The notes: generated by a model from the sequence alone, not told the origin. Shown: positions 45,208-54,985, counted from the first letter of the stretch. The stretch: 64,000 nucleotides of DNA from Bacteroidota bacterium (GCA_023428545.1 JAEYXH010000016.1:62001-126000); one strand, 5' to 3'. Made by a program: numbers and translations.

Positions 45208-46545
45208 CTAATAGATTTTTTCAAGCCTAACCCCCACAAAATAGTGCTTAAGAATCTGATCATAGGAAAAACCTTTATCACCCATCACTGCAGCGCCAAT
45301 CTGGCATAAGCCCGCCCCATGACCCCAGCCAGCCCCGCGAATAATGAACTTGCCTGGTATCCCATTTTCGATTTGGTCGTAATCAATCACGAATGCTGAA
45401 CTGTAAAGATGTGTTGCGGATAACCATTTTCTTATTTCCAGCTCTTTACCGATAATGAGTGTTTTTTTCGTTCCGATAATCCTGAGACGGAGAATCCGGC
45501 CTGATTGGCCTCTTTCCAGTGGTTCCAGCCTTAGGATGTCACCAAAGTCTATCCCGGATTTTTTTGTCAGTAACGCCTTTATTTCCTGTTGGGTATATTG
45601 GACTGTCCACCTGAAAAAATCAGATGTTTTTTGGTCAAAGGATGGTAACACCTGGTTAAGAATTTTGATATCTGAGGTATTACAGAAGGCCTTTGGCGAT
45701 GAAAGGATCCATTCCCTCGCAATTTCTTCTTTTGTAAGTTGTTGTTTGGGAGACGACCCAAGGGGTTCTTTGTCGGCGACTGCCACTAAATAGGGCTTAT
45801 GAAGAGGTTCCCAATTGTTTTCAAAACTCTCGGTTACACCTCCGCAGCATTTCGAGAACCGGGCATCGCATATCTCATCGTTATGCTTTAAAATCTCACC
45901 CATGGTGTCATCTATCGCGTTTGTTGCGGTTGATGTTATAATCTTTGTGATGCCATGGTATCGTTGACAATGATCATCGGCACAAACATCAAATGTATGA
46001 TGGTCTTCCCTGTCGTACCACTTTGTGTGCTCTGTTTCTGTTTCGGTTAATGATTCAAATACTGATGTATTGTTGGCAATTTTCTTTTTCTTGTTGATCT
46101 GTGCGATTAACCAACTACGGGAGATAACCGCATGGGCTTTTAGTAACTCGACTGAACTGTTTGCGCTCATCTCTGAGGAAATGACGCTTTTCAGGTAATC
46201 TTCGAGGTGGATTGTATTGATCACCTGAATGGCATCCTGTTCGATCAGGAATCGAATTCCACCTGTGAAGCGCTGATCTTCTTTTTGCTCCCAATGAAAG
46301 TCAATGCCAATAGTCACCTCTTTTAATACAAAGGAGTTAGTCCTGAAAACAGGCAAAAGGATGATTTCTTCTTCTGAAATGGTCAGAAAGCTCTGACCTT
46401 GAAGTATCATTTTCCCTTTTCGTAATTCGATAGTGTAAGTTCCTTGTGGAATGATGTTGGTACCAACCCGGTAGCCTGTTTCAAGAATGAATTCTATGTG
46501 GGTTGCTTTCATGATGCCCACATTGAGTATTGGTTGTTTGTTCAT
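45208..46545 (-). CDS. SpoIID/LytB-domain protein without visible signal peptide
   Basis: The 445-residue protein contains the SpoIID fold, a lytic transglycosylase in sporulating Firmicutes. The catalytic Glu is conserved (Glu125 in VISSEMSANSSVELLKAHAV, followed by SRSW). A metal-site pattern H183-x4-C188-x4-C193 is present, similar to the His/Cys/Cys zinc site of the clostridial enzyme, and a CCGG motif at 233-236. GWGHGAGLCQIGA near the C-terminus is the second SpoIID signature. The N-terminus (MNKQPILNVGIMKATHIEF) is not a signal peptide. The ATG overlaps the stop of the upstream DUF4922 gene (ATGA). Confidence 0.88.
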   Translation of the reverse strand: MNKQPILNVGIMKATHIEFILETGYRVGTNIIPQGTYTIELRKGKMILQGQSFLTISEEEIILLPVFRTNSFVLKEVTIGIDFHWEQKEDQRFTGGIRFLIEQDAIQVINTIHLEDYLKSVISSEMSANSSVELLKAHAVISRSWLIAQINKKKKIANNTSVFESLTETETEHTKWYDREDHHTFDVCADDHCQRYHGITKIITSTATNAIDDTMGEILKHNDEICDARFSKCCGGVTESFENNWEPLHKPYLVAVADKEPLGSSPKQQLTKEEIAREWILSSPKAFCNTSDIKILNQVLPSFDQKTSDFFRWTVQYTQQEIKALLTKKSGIDFGDILRLEPLERGQSGRILRLRIIGTKKTLIIGKELEIRKWLSATHLYSSAFVIDYDQIENGIPGKFIIRGAGWGHGAGLCQIGAAVMGDKGFSYDQILKHYFVGVRLEKIY

Positions 46546-47534
46546 GTCAGGGATTTAATTTGTTCTGTCATGGTGTTGAATTCATCTTTTCCGATTGAAA
46601 CCTGATGGTAGATGCTTTTTATATTCTCTTTGTTGATTTTGAAAAAGTCTTCTTCCCTGGGAAGTATTAACAGGCCTGCCATTTCCACGGTAGCCGGGCT
46701 GACAAGAATCTTGTCGAAGTCATCGGCAAAATATTCAGAAGGCCGTCCAGTGCTTCTGGGGAATAATGTTATGTGCCAGATTCCTGTCTTGTAATATCCC
46801 AGAAGGTTAAGCATGGGTTCATGTCCTGGGTGGGATGGTTTGATTAAGCTGATTATATTTTTTAAGGTCTTTGCGAGAATCATTTCCTGGGTGGATTTGA
46901 TTATCAAAAAATTTCTCAGATAGTCGTGGATTGCATATACCTCCAATTCAGGTCGGAAAAGAATGCGCTCTGATTTTTCCACGATAAGTGAGTGCAACTC
47001 ATCTTCGATGGGCAAAAAATCCCTGATGCCTGCCTGAAAATGAAAATGATCAGGAGCCGATGCGCCACAGTCGGGCCCATTATAAAAAACCGTGAAATCC
47101 TGAAGATCCCTTACTAGATGAAGAAAATCCTCAATATGATCTTCAATTAGCTGGGGAATATGTTTCAGCGTCGGTATGGTCAGGTGATATGGAAAAATCG
47201 GATATGGATTACATAGAATGGTAAAATCATCGCCATAGGGAATCCCAGCCTGCTCTGCGGGGCGGTTTTCATCACACAGAAAACAGGGGCGTGATTGAAT
47301 AGACTGAATTCCTGTATCTGCAGCGGAAGATCTGATTCTTTCAGGATTGAATTGACAATCTATCCTGAAATGGTCAAATTCGAAGCTGGTTTTTCTAACC
47401 TGTTTCAGGGATCGGTAATTGTTGGCAGCCAGTTCCCAGTTGGCTTTCTGGTGATTTACCAGTGCTATGGATAAGACGGAAAGATTATAGGTTTTGCCGT
47501 ATTTCTTCAGATCGCTGTGGGATAGGTTTGTCAT
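46542..47534 (-). CDS. DUF4922 protein, HIT-like nucleotidyl-sugar phosphorylase fold
   Basis: The 330-residue soluble protein has a GalT/HIT-superfamily motif HFHFQ at residues 163-167, with the first His as the likely nucleophile. The preceding RPCFLCDENRPAEQ (near 82-95) is like the zinc or nucleotide region of GalT-type proteins, and CNPYPIFPYHLTIP is a further HIT-family element. Relatives include GDP-hexose phosphorylases, so phosphorolysis of a nucleotide sugar is plausible. Substrate is unknown. Its stop overlaps the start of the SpoIID gene, so the two proteins are translationally coupled. Confidence 0.85.
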   Translation of the reverse strand: MTNLSHSDLKKYGKTYNLSVLSIALVNHQKANWELAANNYRSLKQVRKTSFEFDHFRIDCQFNPERIRSSAADTGIQSIQSRPCFLCDENRPAEQAGIPYGDDFTILCNPYPIFPYHLTIPTLKHIPQLIEDHIEDFLHLVRDLQDFTVFYNGPDCGASAPDHFHFQAGIRDFLPIEDELHSLIVEKSERILFRPELEVYAIHDYLRNFLIIKSTQEMILAKTLKNIISLIKPSHPGHEPMLNLLGYYKTGIWHITLFPRSTGRPSEYFADDFDKILVSPATVEMAGLLILPREEDFFKINKENIKSIYHQVSIGKDEFNTMTEQIKSLT

Positions 47535-47593
47535 GTAAGGCAGTTTTGAAAATTGAAACGACTTACCCTCTTAAAAGATAGTAGGGTTATAAT

Positions 47594-49120
47594 CTAAAGT
47601 TTAATAATGATTGGTTCTGTATGTGAGCTTTCGTTATTCACCCTGTCAAGCGCAGAGATGCGTACTTCATATTCTTTCTTTTTGCCACTTTTTCGGTTAA
47701 ACTGAACAGCTTTTAGGTGGGTATATTGTACGATGAATGCTGGATTCAGGGGATCAAAGGGCTGGCCTGCTTCGTTCAGATAGATTAAATATCTTTCCCT
47801 GTCATTAACAGAGGGAGCTGCATTGCCGGACTGCCAATGAACCTTTCTGCCCGACACTTTTACCTTTATGGGAGCGGGAGGTGGATTTACAGGGAGCCAT
47901 GGCATGGGTGGTATCAAAGCAGGTGAACGGTAAATTCTGTTTTTAAGGCTATCCTGAAATCCCAAAAGGTCTCTCTTGAAATGAATGCTGCTGAAATAGG
48001 CACTCCCATTCACCTTGTCGAATTTCCGGAGCAGATCAATTTGTCCGGGTAATTGTCTAGGCTGATTCCAGGCTGCGACTGTTGTGCCACCTCCAACCTT
48101 GTAGGGAGCCTGTCCGATAAATAAACCTTTACCGAAAACATTTCTGTTCCACCATCGAACAAGTGTTTCGAAATCGGCTGCAGTGTGCCCCATTTCCCAA
48201 TATATCTGTGGTATGACATAGTCTATCCAGCCTTCCCTGAGCCATTTTCGGATATCAGCGTATAAATCGTCATAATTGGTCACTCCAGCCCTGGTGTCTG
48301 ACCCCTCGGGGTCGGATGCCCGATTCCTCCATACACCGAATGGGCTGATGCCAAATTTTACCCAGGGTTTGATGGCTTTGATGGTATCGCTGAGGGTTTT
48401 AATCATGATGTCCACATTCTCCCTGCGCCAGTGATCCTTAAGCTCAGGGCTAAACGCCCTGTTGAAGCGTGAGAAGGAGTGGTGGTCAGGGAAAGGCTCC
48501 CGGGTGGGGTATGGATAGAAGTAATCATCAAAATGAATGGCATCGATATCGTACCGTTTGACAACATCGGTCACAACCTTTACGAAATGCTCCCGTGCGG
48601 CTGGAATACCAGGATCAAAAAAAAGTTTATTGTCGTATTTGATTACCCAGTCGGGGTTCCTGAAAGCGATGTGATTGCCGGCAAGTGGTTGTGATGCATT
48701 GAGTGCGAGGCGGAACGGGTTCATCCAGGCGTGAAGTTCCATGCCGCGTTTATGCGATTCCTGAATCCAGAATTGAAGAGGGTCGAAGGATGAGTCAGGG
48801 GCTTTCCCTGGAATTCCTGTCAGATAGCGTGACCAGGGTTCCAATTCAGAATTGTAGAAGGCATCAGCGCTGGGTCGGACCTGAAAAATGATTGCATTCA
48901 TGCCCTGCCCCATGTGCATATCTAAAATTTGAATTGCCTCTGCCTTCATCGTTTCCACCGGCAAACCGGGTTTTGATGGCCAATCGATATTGTTGACAGT
49001 GGCAACCCAAACCCCCCGGAACTCATATTTTGGGGACAAGACCTGAGCATGGATCTGTATGAAGGCGAACAGTGCAAAAATGACAATAATAAAAGGTCTG
49101 AATTTAACGGAAATACACAT
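47594..49120 (-). CDS. Glycoside hydrolase family 10-like protein (DUF187/GHL10)
   Basis: This secreted 508-residue protein has a signal peptide (about 1-25, IIVIFALFAFIQIHAQ). The TIM-barrel domain begins EFRGVWVATVNNIDWPSKPGL and continues with GMNAIIFQVRPSADAFY, GMELHAWMNPFRL, DAIHFDDYFYPYP and GISPFGVW, the succession seen in the GHL10 family. A C-terminal fibronectin III-like or Ig-like domain (about 415-508) follows. Family members are thought to cleave bacterial-surface or peptidoglycan glycans, but activities are not well established. It is 59 bases upstream of the DUF4922-SpoIID pair on the same strand, so a shared cell-wall theme is possible. Confidence 0.9.
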   Translation of the reverse strand: MCISVKFRPFIIVIFALFAFIQIHAQVLSPKYEFRGVWVATVNNIDWPSKPGLPVETMKAEAIQILDMHMGQGMNAIIFQVRPSADAFYNSELEPWSRYLTGIPGKAPDSSFDPLQFWIQESHKRGMELHAWMNPFRLALNASQPLAGNHIAFRNPDWVIKYDNKLFFDPGIPAAREHFVKVVTDVVKRYDIDAIHFDDYFYPYPTREPFPDHHSFSRFNRAFSPELKDHWRRENVDIMIKTLSDTIKAIKPWVKFGISPFGVWRNRASDPEGSDTRAGVTNYDDLYADIRKWLREGWIDYVIPQIYWEMGHTAADFETLVRWWNRNVFGKGLFIGQAPYKVGGGTTVAAWNQPRQLPGQIDLLRKFDKVNGSAYFSSIHFKRDLLGFQDSLKNRIYRSPALIPPMPWLPVNPPPAPIKVKVSGRKVHWQSGNAAPSVNDRERYLIYLNEAGQPFDPLNPAFIVQYTHLKAVQFNRKSGKKKEYEVRISALDRVNNESSHTEPIIIKL

Positions 49121-49392
49121 TGGCTATACAATTATATTTTCGGAGTAAAAATAGCATAAAAGCAGTCAGGAGGAAAATGCCTGCCTTTTTTTGCCATATT
49201 GGTTTTAACAATTGGACGCTTTAACTTTTTGGCCAGTCAGATCATCCTGGTATAATGTTATTTTTAGTAATTCCTGATGATTTTGCACATACTTTATTTA
49301 CTTTGTTCACAAATAATCCAGACTTTTTACCACAGATTTCCTTGTTCCCGGGTTTAAAGAATTGTAAAGCTCTTTATGAAAACCATTTTTTG

Positions 49393-50103
49393 ATGAAAAA
49401 TTTTAATCCAGACCGTATTCGGGTGGTTGGGTTCGATGCAGATGATACCTTATGGGTAAATGAACCTTATTACAGAGAGACAGAAGAAAAATTCTGCGGA
49501 TTAATGAAGCAGTTTGGCGGTCCAGACGAAATCCAAAGATTGCTTTTTGAGGTCGAAATGAATAACATGGAATTATATGGGTATGGCACCAAAGCATTTA
49601 TGCTATCATTGATAGAAACCGCAGTAAAGGTTTCTGATGGCAAAGTATGTGTAACAGATATCCAAAGGATTATTGACATGGGAAAGGAGCAGATTGCGAT
49701 GAAGAATGCTTTATTACCCAATGTAAGAGATGTATTGGAAGCCTTGTCAGGTCACTATCGCCTGATTGTCGCAACGAAAGGAGACTTGCTTGACCAGGAA
49801 AGGAAATTAAAAAACTCTGGGATTGCGGGATATTTTCACCACATCGAGATTATGACAGACAAAACCGAGGATCACTACAGGAATTTGCTCAACCATTTAG
49901 ATATTCCGGCTGAAGAGTTTTTGATGGTTGGCAACTCGCTGAAGTCCGATGTCCTGCCGGTAATTTGTTTGGGGGGGCATGCGATCCATGTACCTTTTCA
50001 TGTGACATGGAAGCATGAATTATTGCAAGACCATGAATTATCAGGATATCATTATTATTCCGTCAAAACCATTAAGGATTTGATGCCGCTTTTGGGGTTA
50101 TGA
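49393..50103 (+). CDS. HAD-superfamily hydrolase
   Basis: From the ATG at 49393 the protein has 236 residues. An upstream in-frame extension of 46 codons begins with a doubtful sequence and is rejected. The catalytic motif I is VVGFDADDTLW (near residue 13), motif II lies in LIVATKGDL, and the later MVGNSLKSDVLP carries motif IV. The cap is an alpha-helical C1 type. This pattern fits phosphatase-type HAD enzymes such as phosphoglycolate-like or pyrimidine nucleotidase proteins, but substrate cannot be told. It is followed by a small cupin gene after 30 bases. Confidence 0.88.
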   Translation: MKNFNPDRIRVVGFDADDTLWVNEPYYRETEEKFCGLMKQFGGPDEIQRLLFEVEMNNMELYGYGTKAFMLSLIETAVKVSDGKVCVTDIQRIIDMGKEQIAMKNALLPNVRDVLEALSGHYRLIVATKGDLLDQERKLKNSGIAGYFHHIEIMTDKTEDHYRNLLNHLDIPAEEFLMVGNSLKSDVLPVICLGGHAIHVPFHVTWKHELLQDHELSGYHYYSVKTIKDLMPLLGL

Positions 50104-50133
50104 TTACAGTATTCATCAATAAAACCGAAAGAA

Positions 50134-50478
50134 ATGTTTACAAAGAAAAACCAAAGAGAATATAAACCACTGATCGAGGGGGTAAGGATGAGGCCTTTAT
50201 GTTTTGAACAAAAAACACTTATGTGTGAATTCATACTCGAAAAGGGGGCAAAATTACCACTACATCAACATCCGTATGAGCAGACCGGGTATCTTCTTTC
50301 CGGCATGTTACGCTTCAATATAGGTGGTGAATGGCATGACACCAATCCGGGTGATAGCTGGTGTATTCCCGAGAACGTATTTCATCAGGTGGAGGTATTG
50401 GAAGAAGCCCGCCTGATAGAGATCTTTTCTCCGATAAGGCCTGATTATCTACCTACGGATCCGGTAAATCCGCATTAA
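50134..50478 (+). CDS. Cupin-domain protein
   Basis: The 114-residue single-domain cupin has a metal-binding motif LPLHQHPYEQTGYLLSGMLRF (near residue 45) with two His and a Glu, and the second strand GDSWCIPENVFHQV (near residue 77) with the last His. This is the germin-like fold. Its reaction is unknown; cupins of this size are often sugar- or small-molecule-binding, or dioxygenase-like. It is downstream of the HAD hydrolase and 35 bases before nadB, on the same strand. Confidence 0.88.
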   Translation: MFTKKNQREYKPLIEGVRMRPLCFEQKTLMCEFILEKGAKLPLHQHPYEQTGYLLSGMLRFNIGGEWHDTNPGDSWCIPENVFHQVEVLEEARLIEIFSPIRPDYLPTDPVNPH

Positions 50479-50482
50479 ATAT

Positions 50483-50490
50483 TACTTTTG
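50483..50490 (+). promoter_or_regulatory. -7 promoter element of nadB-nadC-coaX
   Basis: TACTTTTG matches TAnnTTTG and lies 24 bases upstream of the nadB ATG. No -33 TTG at the right distance was seen. Confidence 0.4.
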
Positions 50491-50513
50491 ATTATTAAAA
50501 TACCTACAGGCGG

Positions 50514-52088
50514 ATGCAAAAATTTGAATACGACTTTGTTGTTGTAGGCAGCGGTTTGGCCGGGCTTACCGCAGCTTTTTATGCATCGCGGTTCGGCTCA
50601 GTGGCTATCGTAACAAAATCAGAATTGGATACCAGTAATTCCTGGTTTGCACAAGGTGGGATAGCAGCCGTTACCGGAGAAGATGACGATCCGGAACTTC
50701 ATATCAATGATACCCTGGTGGCAGGAAGGGGACTTTGCGATTATGATGCGGTGGAAGTTTTGGTAAAGGAAGGAAGCGACAGGGTCAGGGAGCTGATTGA
50801 GATGGGAATGCCTTTTGACAGGGAAGGCGGGAAAATTGTTCTCGGCCTCGAAGGTGGCCATAGCCGCAGACGGATCTTACATGCCGGAGGGGATGCCACA
50901 GGAAAAGAGTTGACTCGTTTTATGCTTCGAAAAGTCCAGGATACAAAAAACATTACTTCTTTCGAATATACTACAGTTGTGAATTTATTTAGCCACGGCA
51001 ATTGTTTTGCCGGGTTACAGGCGATTGATTTTCGCAAGAACGAGAATATTTTCTTCAAATCAAAGGCTGTCATCATGGCAACAGGTGGACTTTCGAGGCT
51101 GTATAGCCGTTCCACGAATCCACATACTGCAACCGGTGATGGAATCGCCTTGGCCTATGATTGTGGAGCAGAATTGTCGGATATTGAATTTATACAGTTT
51201 CACCCATCGGCCTTATCGGCCCCCGGCAGGGATGCCTTTTTGATAAGTGAAGCTGTAAGGGGCGAAGGTGCCTGGCTGCTAAACAAAATTGGAGAACGTT
51301 TCATGACGGGGATCCATCCTTTGGCAGAGTTGGCTCCGAGAGATGTTGTTGCCCACGCCATTTACAACGAAATGATGAAGAGCGGTTCTGACTCTGTTTA
51401 TCTTTCGCTTAAACACCTGGACCCTGAGTATATTGCGCACCGATTCCTTACCATAAACCAGACCCTGTTGGATTATGGTTATGATATGACCAAGGATCTT
51501 TTACCTGTTGCGCCTGCAGCTCATTATATGGTTGGAGGCATACGCTCAGGATTGTATGGCGAGACCAATGTCCACGGGTTGTTTGTTTGTGGAGAGGCCG
51601 CTTCAACTGGTGTCATGGGGGCTAACCGTCTTGCTTCCAACTCGCTTCTTGAATGCCTTGTCTTTGGCAAAAGGGCCAGTGAACGAGCTGCTGAGATGCC
51701 TGAGAGCCACTGTGTAATGCCTGATCCCGAGCCTATTCGTCTGAATCCAGACACTGACCAGATTTATCTGGATTTCCGAAATGAAATGGCAACTTCAATG
51801 ATGATCAATATGGGAATCATTCGTGCCAAAACGAGGATGGAATCGGCAGTTTGCAGATTCGAGGAAATCCTTTATTCGTTTAAGGATCATCAGCAGGATT
51901 ACAATAGGTTAAAAATTAGGAATATGGCAACTCTATGCTACTTGATATGCAAAGCTGCCCTTGTGAGAACGGAAAGTCGTGGTGGACATATCCGGGAAGA
52001 TTATCCGGAAGAGAATCCTTCACTTAGGGTACATATTATCCAGCAGAAAGAGAAAATGCCAAGTTTTGTTCCTGTAATTGATAAATAA
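50514..52088 (+). CDS. nadB: L-aspartate oxidase
   Basis: NadB, an FAD enzyme, oxidises L-aspartate to iminoaspartate, the first step of de novo NAD synthesis. The 524-residue protein has the FAD-binding VVGSGLAGLTAAFYASRFG at its start, NSWFAQGGIAAV near residue 42, and the GGLSRLYSRSTNPHTATGDGIAL stretch near residue 195. LSDIEFIQFHPSAL follows, then the C-terminal helical domain of the fumarate-reductase family. It is followed by nadC; the middle enzyme gene nadA is not between them or elsewhere in the window. Confidence 0.97.
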   Translation: MQKFEYDFVVVGSGLAGLTAAFYASRFGSVAIVTKSELDTSNSWFAQGGIAAVTGEDDDPELHINDTLVAGRGLCDYDAVEVLVKEGSDRVRELIEMGMPFDREGGKIVLGLEGGHSRRRILHAGGDATGKELTRFMLRKVQDTKNITSFEYTTVVNLFSHGNCFAGLQAIDFRKNENIFFKSKAVIMATGGLSRLYSRSTNPHTATGDGIALAYDCGAELSDIEFIQFHPSALSAPGRDAFLISEAVRGEGAWLLNKIGERFMTGIHPLAELAPRDVVAHAIYNEMMKSGSDSVYLSLKHLDPEYIAHRFLTINQTLLDYGYDMTKDLLPVAPAAHYMVGGIRSGLYGETNVHGLFVCGEAASTGVMGANRLASNSLLECLVFGKRASERAAEMPESHCVMPDPEPIRLNPDTDQIYLDFRNEMATSMMINMGIIRAKTRMESAVCRFEEILYSFKDHQQDYNRLKIRNMATLCYLICKAALVRTESRGGHIREDYPEENPSLRVHIIQQKEKMPSFVPVIDK

Positions 52089-52099
52089 TAGGGTAAGAT

Positions 52100-52954
52100 A
52101 TGAATCTCGATCTGAATGAAAAGAAAGCTGCAGCATTGCTTATTGAAATGGCTCTTGCCGAAGATGTGGGTGGTGGGGACGTAACCTCCGACAATTTGAT
52201 ACCACCACATGACAAGCGAACTGCCTATATGATTACCAAGTCAGAGGGGGTGGTTGCAGGACTGGAAGTTGCCCAAATGGTCTTTGCCAAACTTGATAGT
52301 GATCTGAAATGGATACCACAGGTAAACGATGGTGACAATGTTCCGAAAGGTACCGTGATTGTAAGGTTTTCGGCTACCTACAGAGCTATTCTTACCGGAG
52401 AGCGGACAGCTTTGAATTTTCTGCAACGAATGTCCGGAATAGCAACCGAATCCCATCGGTATGCAGAGGCAGTTGCAGGTTTTAAAACCAAAATCCTTGA
52501 TACCCGCAAAACCCTTCCCGGATTTCGATTACTTGATAAATATGCAGTCAGGGCCGGTGGTGCTTCCAATCACCGAATCGGACTTTATGATATGGTCATG
52601 ATCAAGGATAACCATATTGCAATAGCAGGAGGCATTGGCCCTGCTGTAAAAACTGTTCGTGACGCAATTGGCCATTCCCTGAAGGTGGAGGTCGAAACCA
52701 CAAACCTGGATGAGGTTGCAGAAGCCCTGGAGGCGGGTGCACATATCATTATGCTCGACAACATGGATACAGTTACAATGGCAAAGGCTGTTGTACTGAT
52801 AGGAGGTAAGGCTGAAACCGAAGCATCGGGAAACATGAATTTATCTCGCCTGAAAGAAGTGGCAGCCACGGGTGTTGATTATATTTCTGTTGGAGCACTG
52901 ACCCATTCCGTCCAGGCCCTCGATATAAGTCAGCGCATTGAAGAATCAATATGA
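52100..52954 (+). CDS. nadC: Nicotinate-nucleotide pyrophosphorylase (quinolinate phosphoribosyltransferase)
   Basis: NadC converts quinolinate and PRPP to nicotinate mononucleotide with loss of CO2. The 284-residue protein shows EDVGGGDVTSDNLIP near residue 16, the substrate-binding LNFLQRMSGIAT and DTRKTLPGFRLLDKYAVRAGGASNHR near residue 135, and the barrel motif VEVETTNLDE. The last four bases overlap the coaX start codon, so the two are translated together. Confidence 0.97.
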   Translation: MNLDLNEKKAAALLIEMALAEDVGGGDVTSDNLIPPHDKRTAYMITKSEGVVAGLEVAQMVFAKLDSDLKWIPQVNDGDNVPKGTVIVRFSATYRAILTGERTALNFLQRMSGIATESHRYAEAVAGFKTKILDTRKTLPGFRLLDKYAVRAGGASNHRIGLYDMVMIKDNHIAIAGGIGPAVKTVRDAIGHSLKVEVETTNLDEVAEALEAGAHIIMLDNMDTVTMAKAVVLIGGKAETEASGNMNLSRLKEVAATGVDYISVGALTHSVQALDISQRIEESI

Positions 52955-53685
52955 ATCTGATTATTGACATCGGAAACAGCCTGACCAAAGTTTATCTTTT
53001 CGATTCTGGAAAGGCTGTTGAAATGTTTGTCATCGACAAAACTATTATTCCACAGATTCATGAACTCTTAAGTAATTTTAATTCAATCAGAAGTGCGATC
53101 ATTTCGTCAACCCGTGATTACGAACCTGAGCTTTCAATGCTACTCAATCATTTACCGGATGGTTGGTTTGAACTAACATCAAAAACAGAATTGCCGATAG
53201 TAAATAAATACCGGACCCCGGAGACATTGGGTAAAGACCGGTTGGCCGCCGTGGTTGGCGCCCAGTCATTGTTCCCGGGTAGAAATGTTTTGGTTATTGA
53301 TGCCGGCACCGCAATCACTTATGATATTGTAAACGAACAGGATGAGTATCATGGAGGTAGTATATCTCCCGGACTGATGATGCGATTTCGTGCATTACAT
53401 CAGTTTACTGGAAGGCTGCCATTACTCAAGCCCAGGGATAAGTATGAATTCCCGGGAAAGAGTACTGAGGAAGCTATTATTTCAGGAGTAGAGCAAGGGA
53501 TGTTGTTCGAAATTGAAGCCTATATCGCTCATTTTAAGAAAAATTATAAGAATTTGGAAGTCATTTTTACAGGAGGCGACGCCAATTTCTTTGATAGCAA
53601 CCTAAAAAATTCTTTCTTTGTATGCTCAAATTTAGTTGCTATTGGATTAAACAGGATATTAGATTATAATGCAAAAAAATATTAG
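52951..53685 (+). CDS. coaX: Type III pantothenate kinase
   Basis: CoaX phosphorylates pantothenate, the first step of CoA synthesis. The 244-residue protein has the ATP-binding LIIDIGNSLTKVYLF at the N-terminus, the substrate region TPETLGKDRLAAVVGAQ near residue 90, the catalytic VLVIDAGTAITYDIV near residue 113, and HGGSISPGLMMRFRAL. These are diagnostic of the type III class, which needs a monovalent cation. The start overlaps nadC and the end overlaps the next gene by 17 bases, so cofactor and envelope genes share one transcript. Confidence 0.96.
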   Translation: MNLIIDIGNSLTKVYLFDSGKAVEMFVIDKTIIPQIHELLSNFNSIRSAIISSTRDYEPELSMLLNHLPDGWFELTSKTELPIVNKYRTPETLGKDRLAAVVGAQSLFPGRNVLVIDAGTAITYDIVNEQDEYHGGSISPGLMMRFRALHQFTGRLPLLKPRDKYEFPGKSTEEAIISGVEQGMLFEIEAYIAHFKKNYKNLEVIFTGGDANFFDSNLKNSFFVCSNLVAIGLNRILDYNAKKY

Positions 53686-54964
53686 TGCGTTTCTTGTGGC
53701 CGGTTTGGTATTGTTACCGGCTTTATTGTTTGCACAATTTAATAATAATACGACCTCTCCATTTTCAAGATACGGTCTGGGTGATTTGCACGATCATACA
53801 CACGGTCGTACGAGTGCTATGGGGGGGGCAACATTAGGAAGTCGTAATTCGCAGCAAATCAATTATTCAAATCCTGCATCATACACTTCAACCGATTCTC
53901 TGGCTTTTTTATTTGAGTTTGGATTTAACGGAAGGTTTTCATCTTATAAAAATGATTTAAACGGTTTTACGGCCAATGATGTGAACTTCCGGTATTTTTC
54001 TATGAGTTTTCCGATCTCCAACAAGGTTAGTACAGCTTTAGGACTTACTCCTTTTTCTGATATTGGTTATGATCTTCAGGTAAATCAAAATCTTGATTAT
54101 GCAGGGCAAGTGCAGCATGCATATTTTGGAGAAGGGTCACTGAGCAGGGCATTTTGGGGCCTTGCAGTTGAGCCGGTCAAGAATATATCAGTAGGTGCCA
54201 ATATATTTTATTTCTTTGGTAACCTTACCCGGAATGCCAGCATTACTTTCCCGGAAAACTCATACATGTATACAATTCAGAAGAACAATTCATTGCGATT
54301 GAGAGACTTTGGAATGAATTTCGGTTTACAGGCTACGCTTCCCATGAAAGATGACCAATCGCTGACAGTAGGTGCGACAATTGAAACTGAACAGAAATTT
54401 ACTGGATTTAATTCTGATATTTCCTACAAGACTTTAGTACTATATGATTCATCGGGAAATCCGATTGGTGACAGCGATACCCTGACTTACCTGGCGGAAG
54501 TAAAAGATAATATTATTATGCCGCTGGTTTATGGTGTTGGAATATCCTACGTGAAAAAGGACAAGCTCGAGATCAATGCAGATTACCATTTTCATGCCTG
54601 GTCAAAAGCCACTGCATTTGGTGAGCCTTATCAATTTGTTACCGACAGACAGGTTATTGCTGTTGGTGGTGAGTACATACCTGACCGTTATTCCATCCGA
54701 AGCTATATGTCCAGAATTGCCTACAGGGCTGGGTTATCTTATGAGAATTCTTATCTCATGGTTAATAGTCAACAAGTTAAGGATTTTGGCATAAGTTTTG
54801 GTGTAGGGTTACCAGTATATCGTTCTAACTCGACTGTAAATATTTCTGCAGAGATAGGAAAAAGAGGAAGTATCGAAAAAAACCTGTTACGTGAGAATTA
54901 TATGAAGCTCAATTTCAGTGTTAATTTGTATGACCTCTGGTTTATAAAAAGAAGATTTGATTAA
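53669..54964 (+). CDS. Predicted outer-membrane beta-barrel protein, family unknown
   Basis: The 431-residue exported protein has a signal peptide (ISAFLVAGLVLLPALLFAQ). The mature protein starts FNNNTTSPFSRYGLGDLHDHTHGRTSAMGG. The rest alternates polar and aromatic residues, and the N-terminal mature text resembles long-chain fatty-acid-transporter-like (FadL-type) or OmpP1 barrels of Bacteroidota; the C-terminus ends LWFIKRRFD. Overlap with coaX by 17 bases and a tight downstream TPR gene indicate co-transcription. Conserved linkage of this barrel with coaX and lptC in Bacteroidota is my recollection, not shown here. Confidence 0.75.
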   Translation: MQKNISAFLVAGLVLLPALLFAQFNNNTTSPFSRYGLGDLHDHTHGRTSAMGGATLGSRNSQQINYSNPASYTSTDSLAFLFEFGFNGRFSSYKNDLNGFTANDVNFRYFSMSFPISNKVSTALGLTPFSDIGYDLQVNQNLDYAGQVQHAYFGEGSLSRAFWGLAVEPVKNISVGANIFYFFGNLTRNASITFPENSYMYTIQKNNSLRLRDFGMNFGLQATLPMKDDQSLTVGATIETEQKFTGFNSDISYKTLVLYDSSGNPIGDSDTLTYLAEVKDNIIMPLVYGVGISYVKKDKLEINADYHFHAWSKATAFGEPYQFVTDRQVIAVGGEYIPDRYSIRSYMSRIAYRAGLSYENSYLMVNSQQVKDFGISFGVGLPVYRSNSTVNISAEIGKRGSIEKNLLRENYMKLNFSVNLYDLWFIKRRFD

Positions 54965-54985
54965 TTTGCAAAAACCAATATTGAT

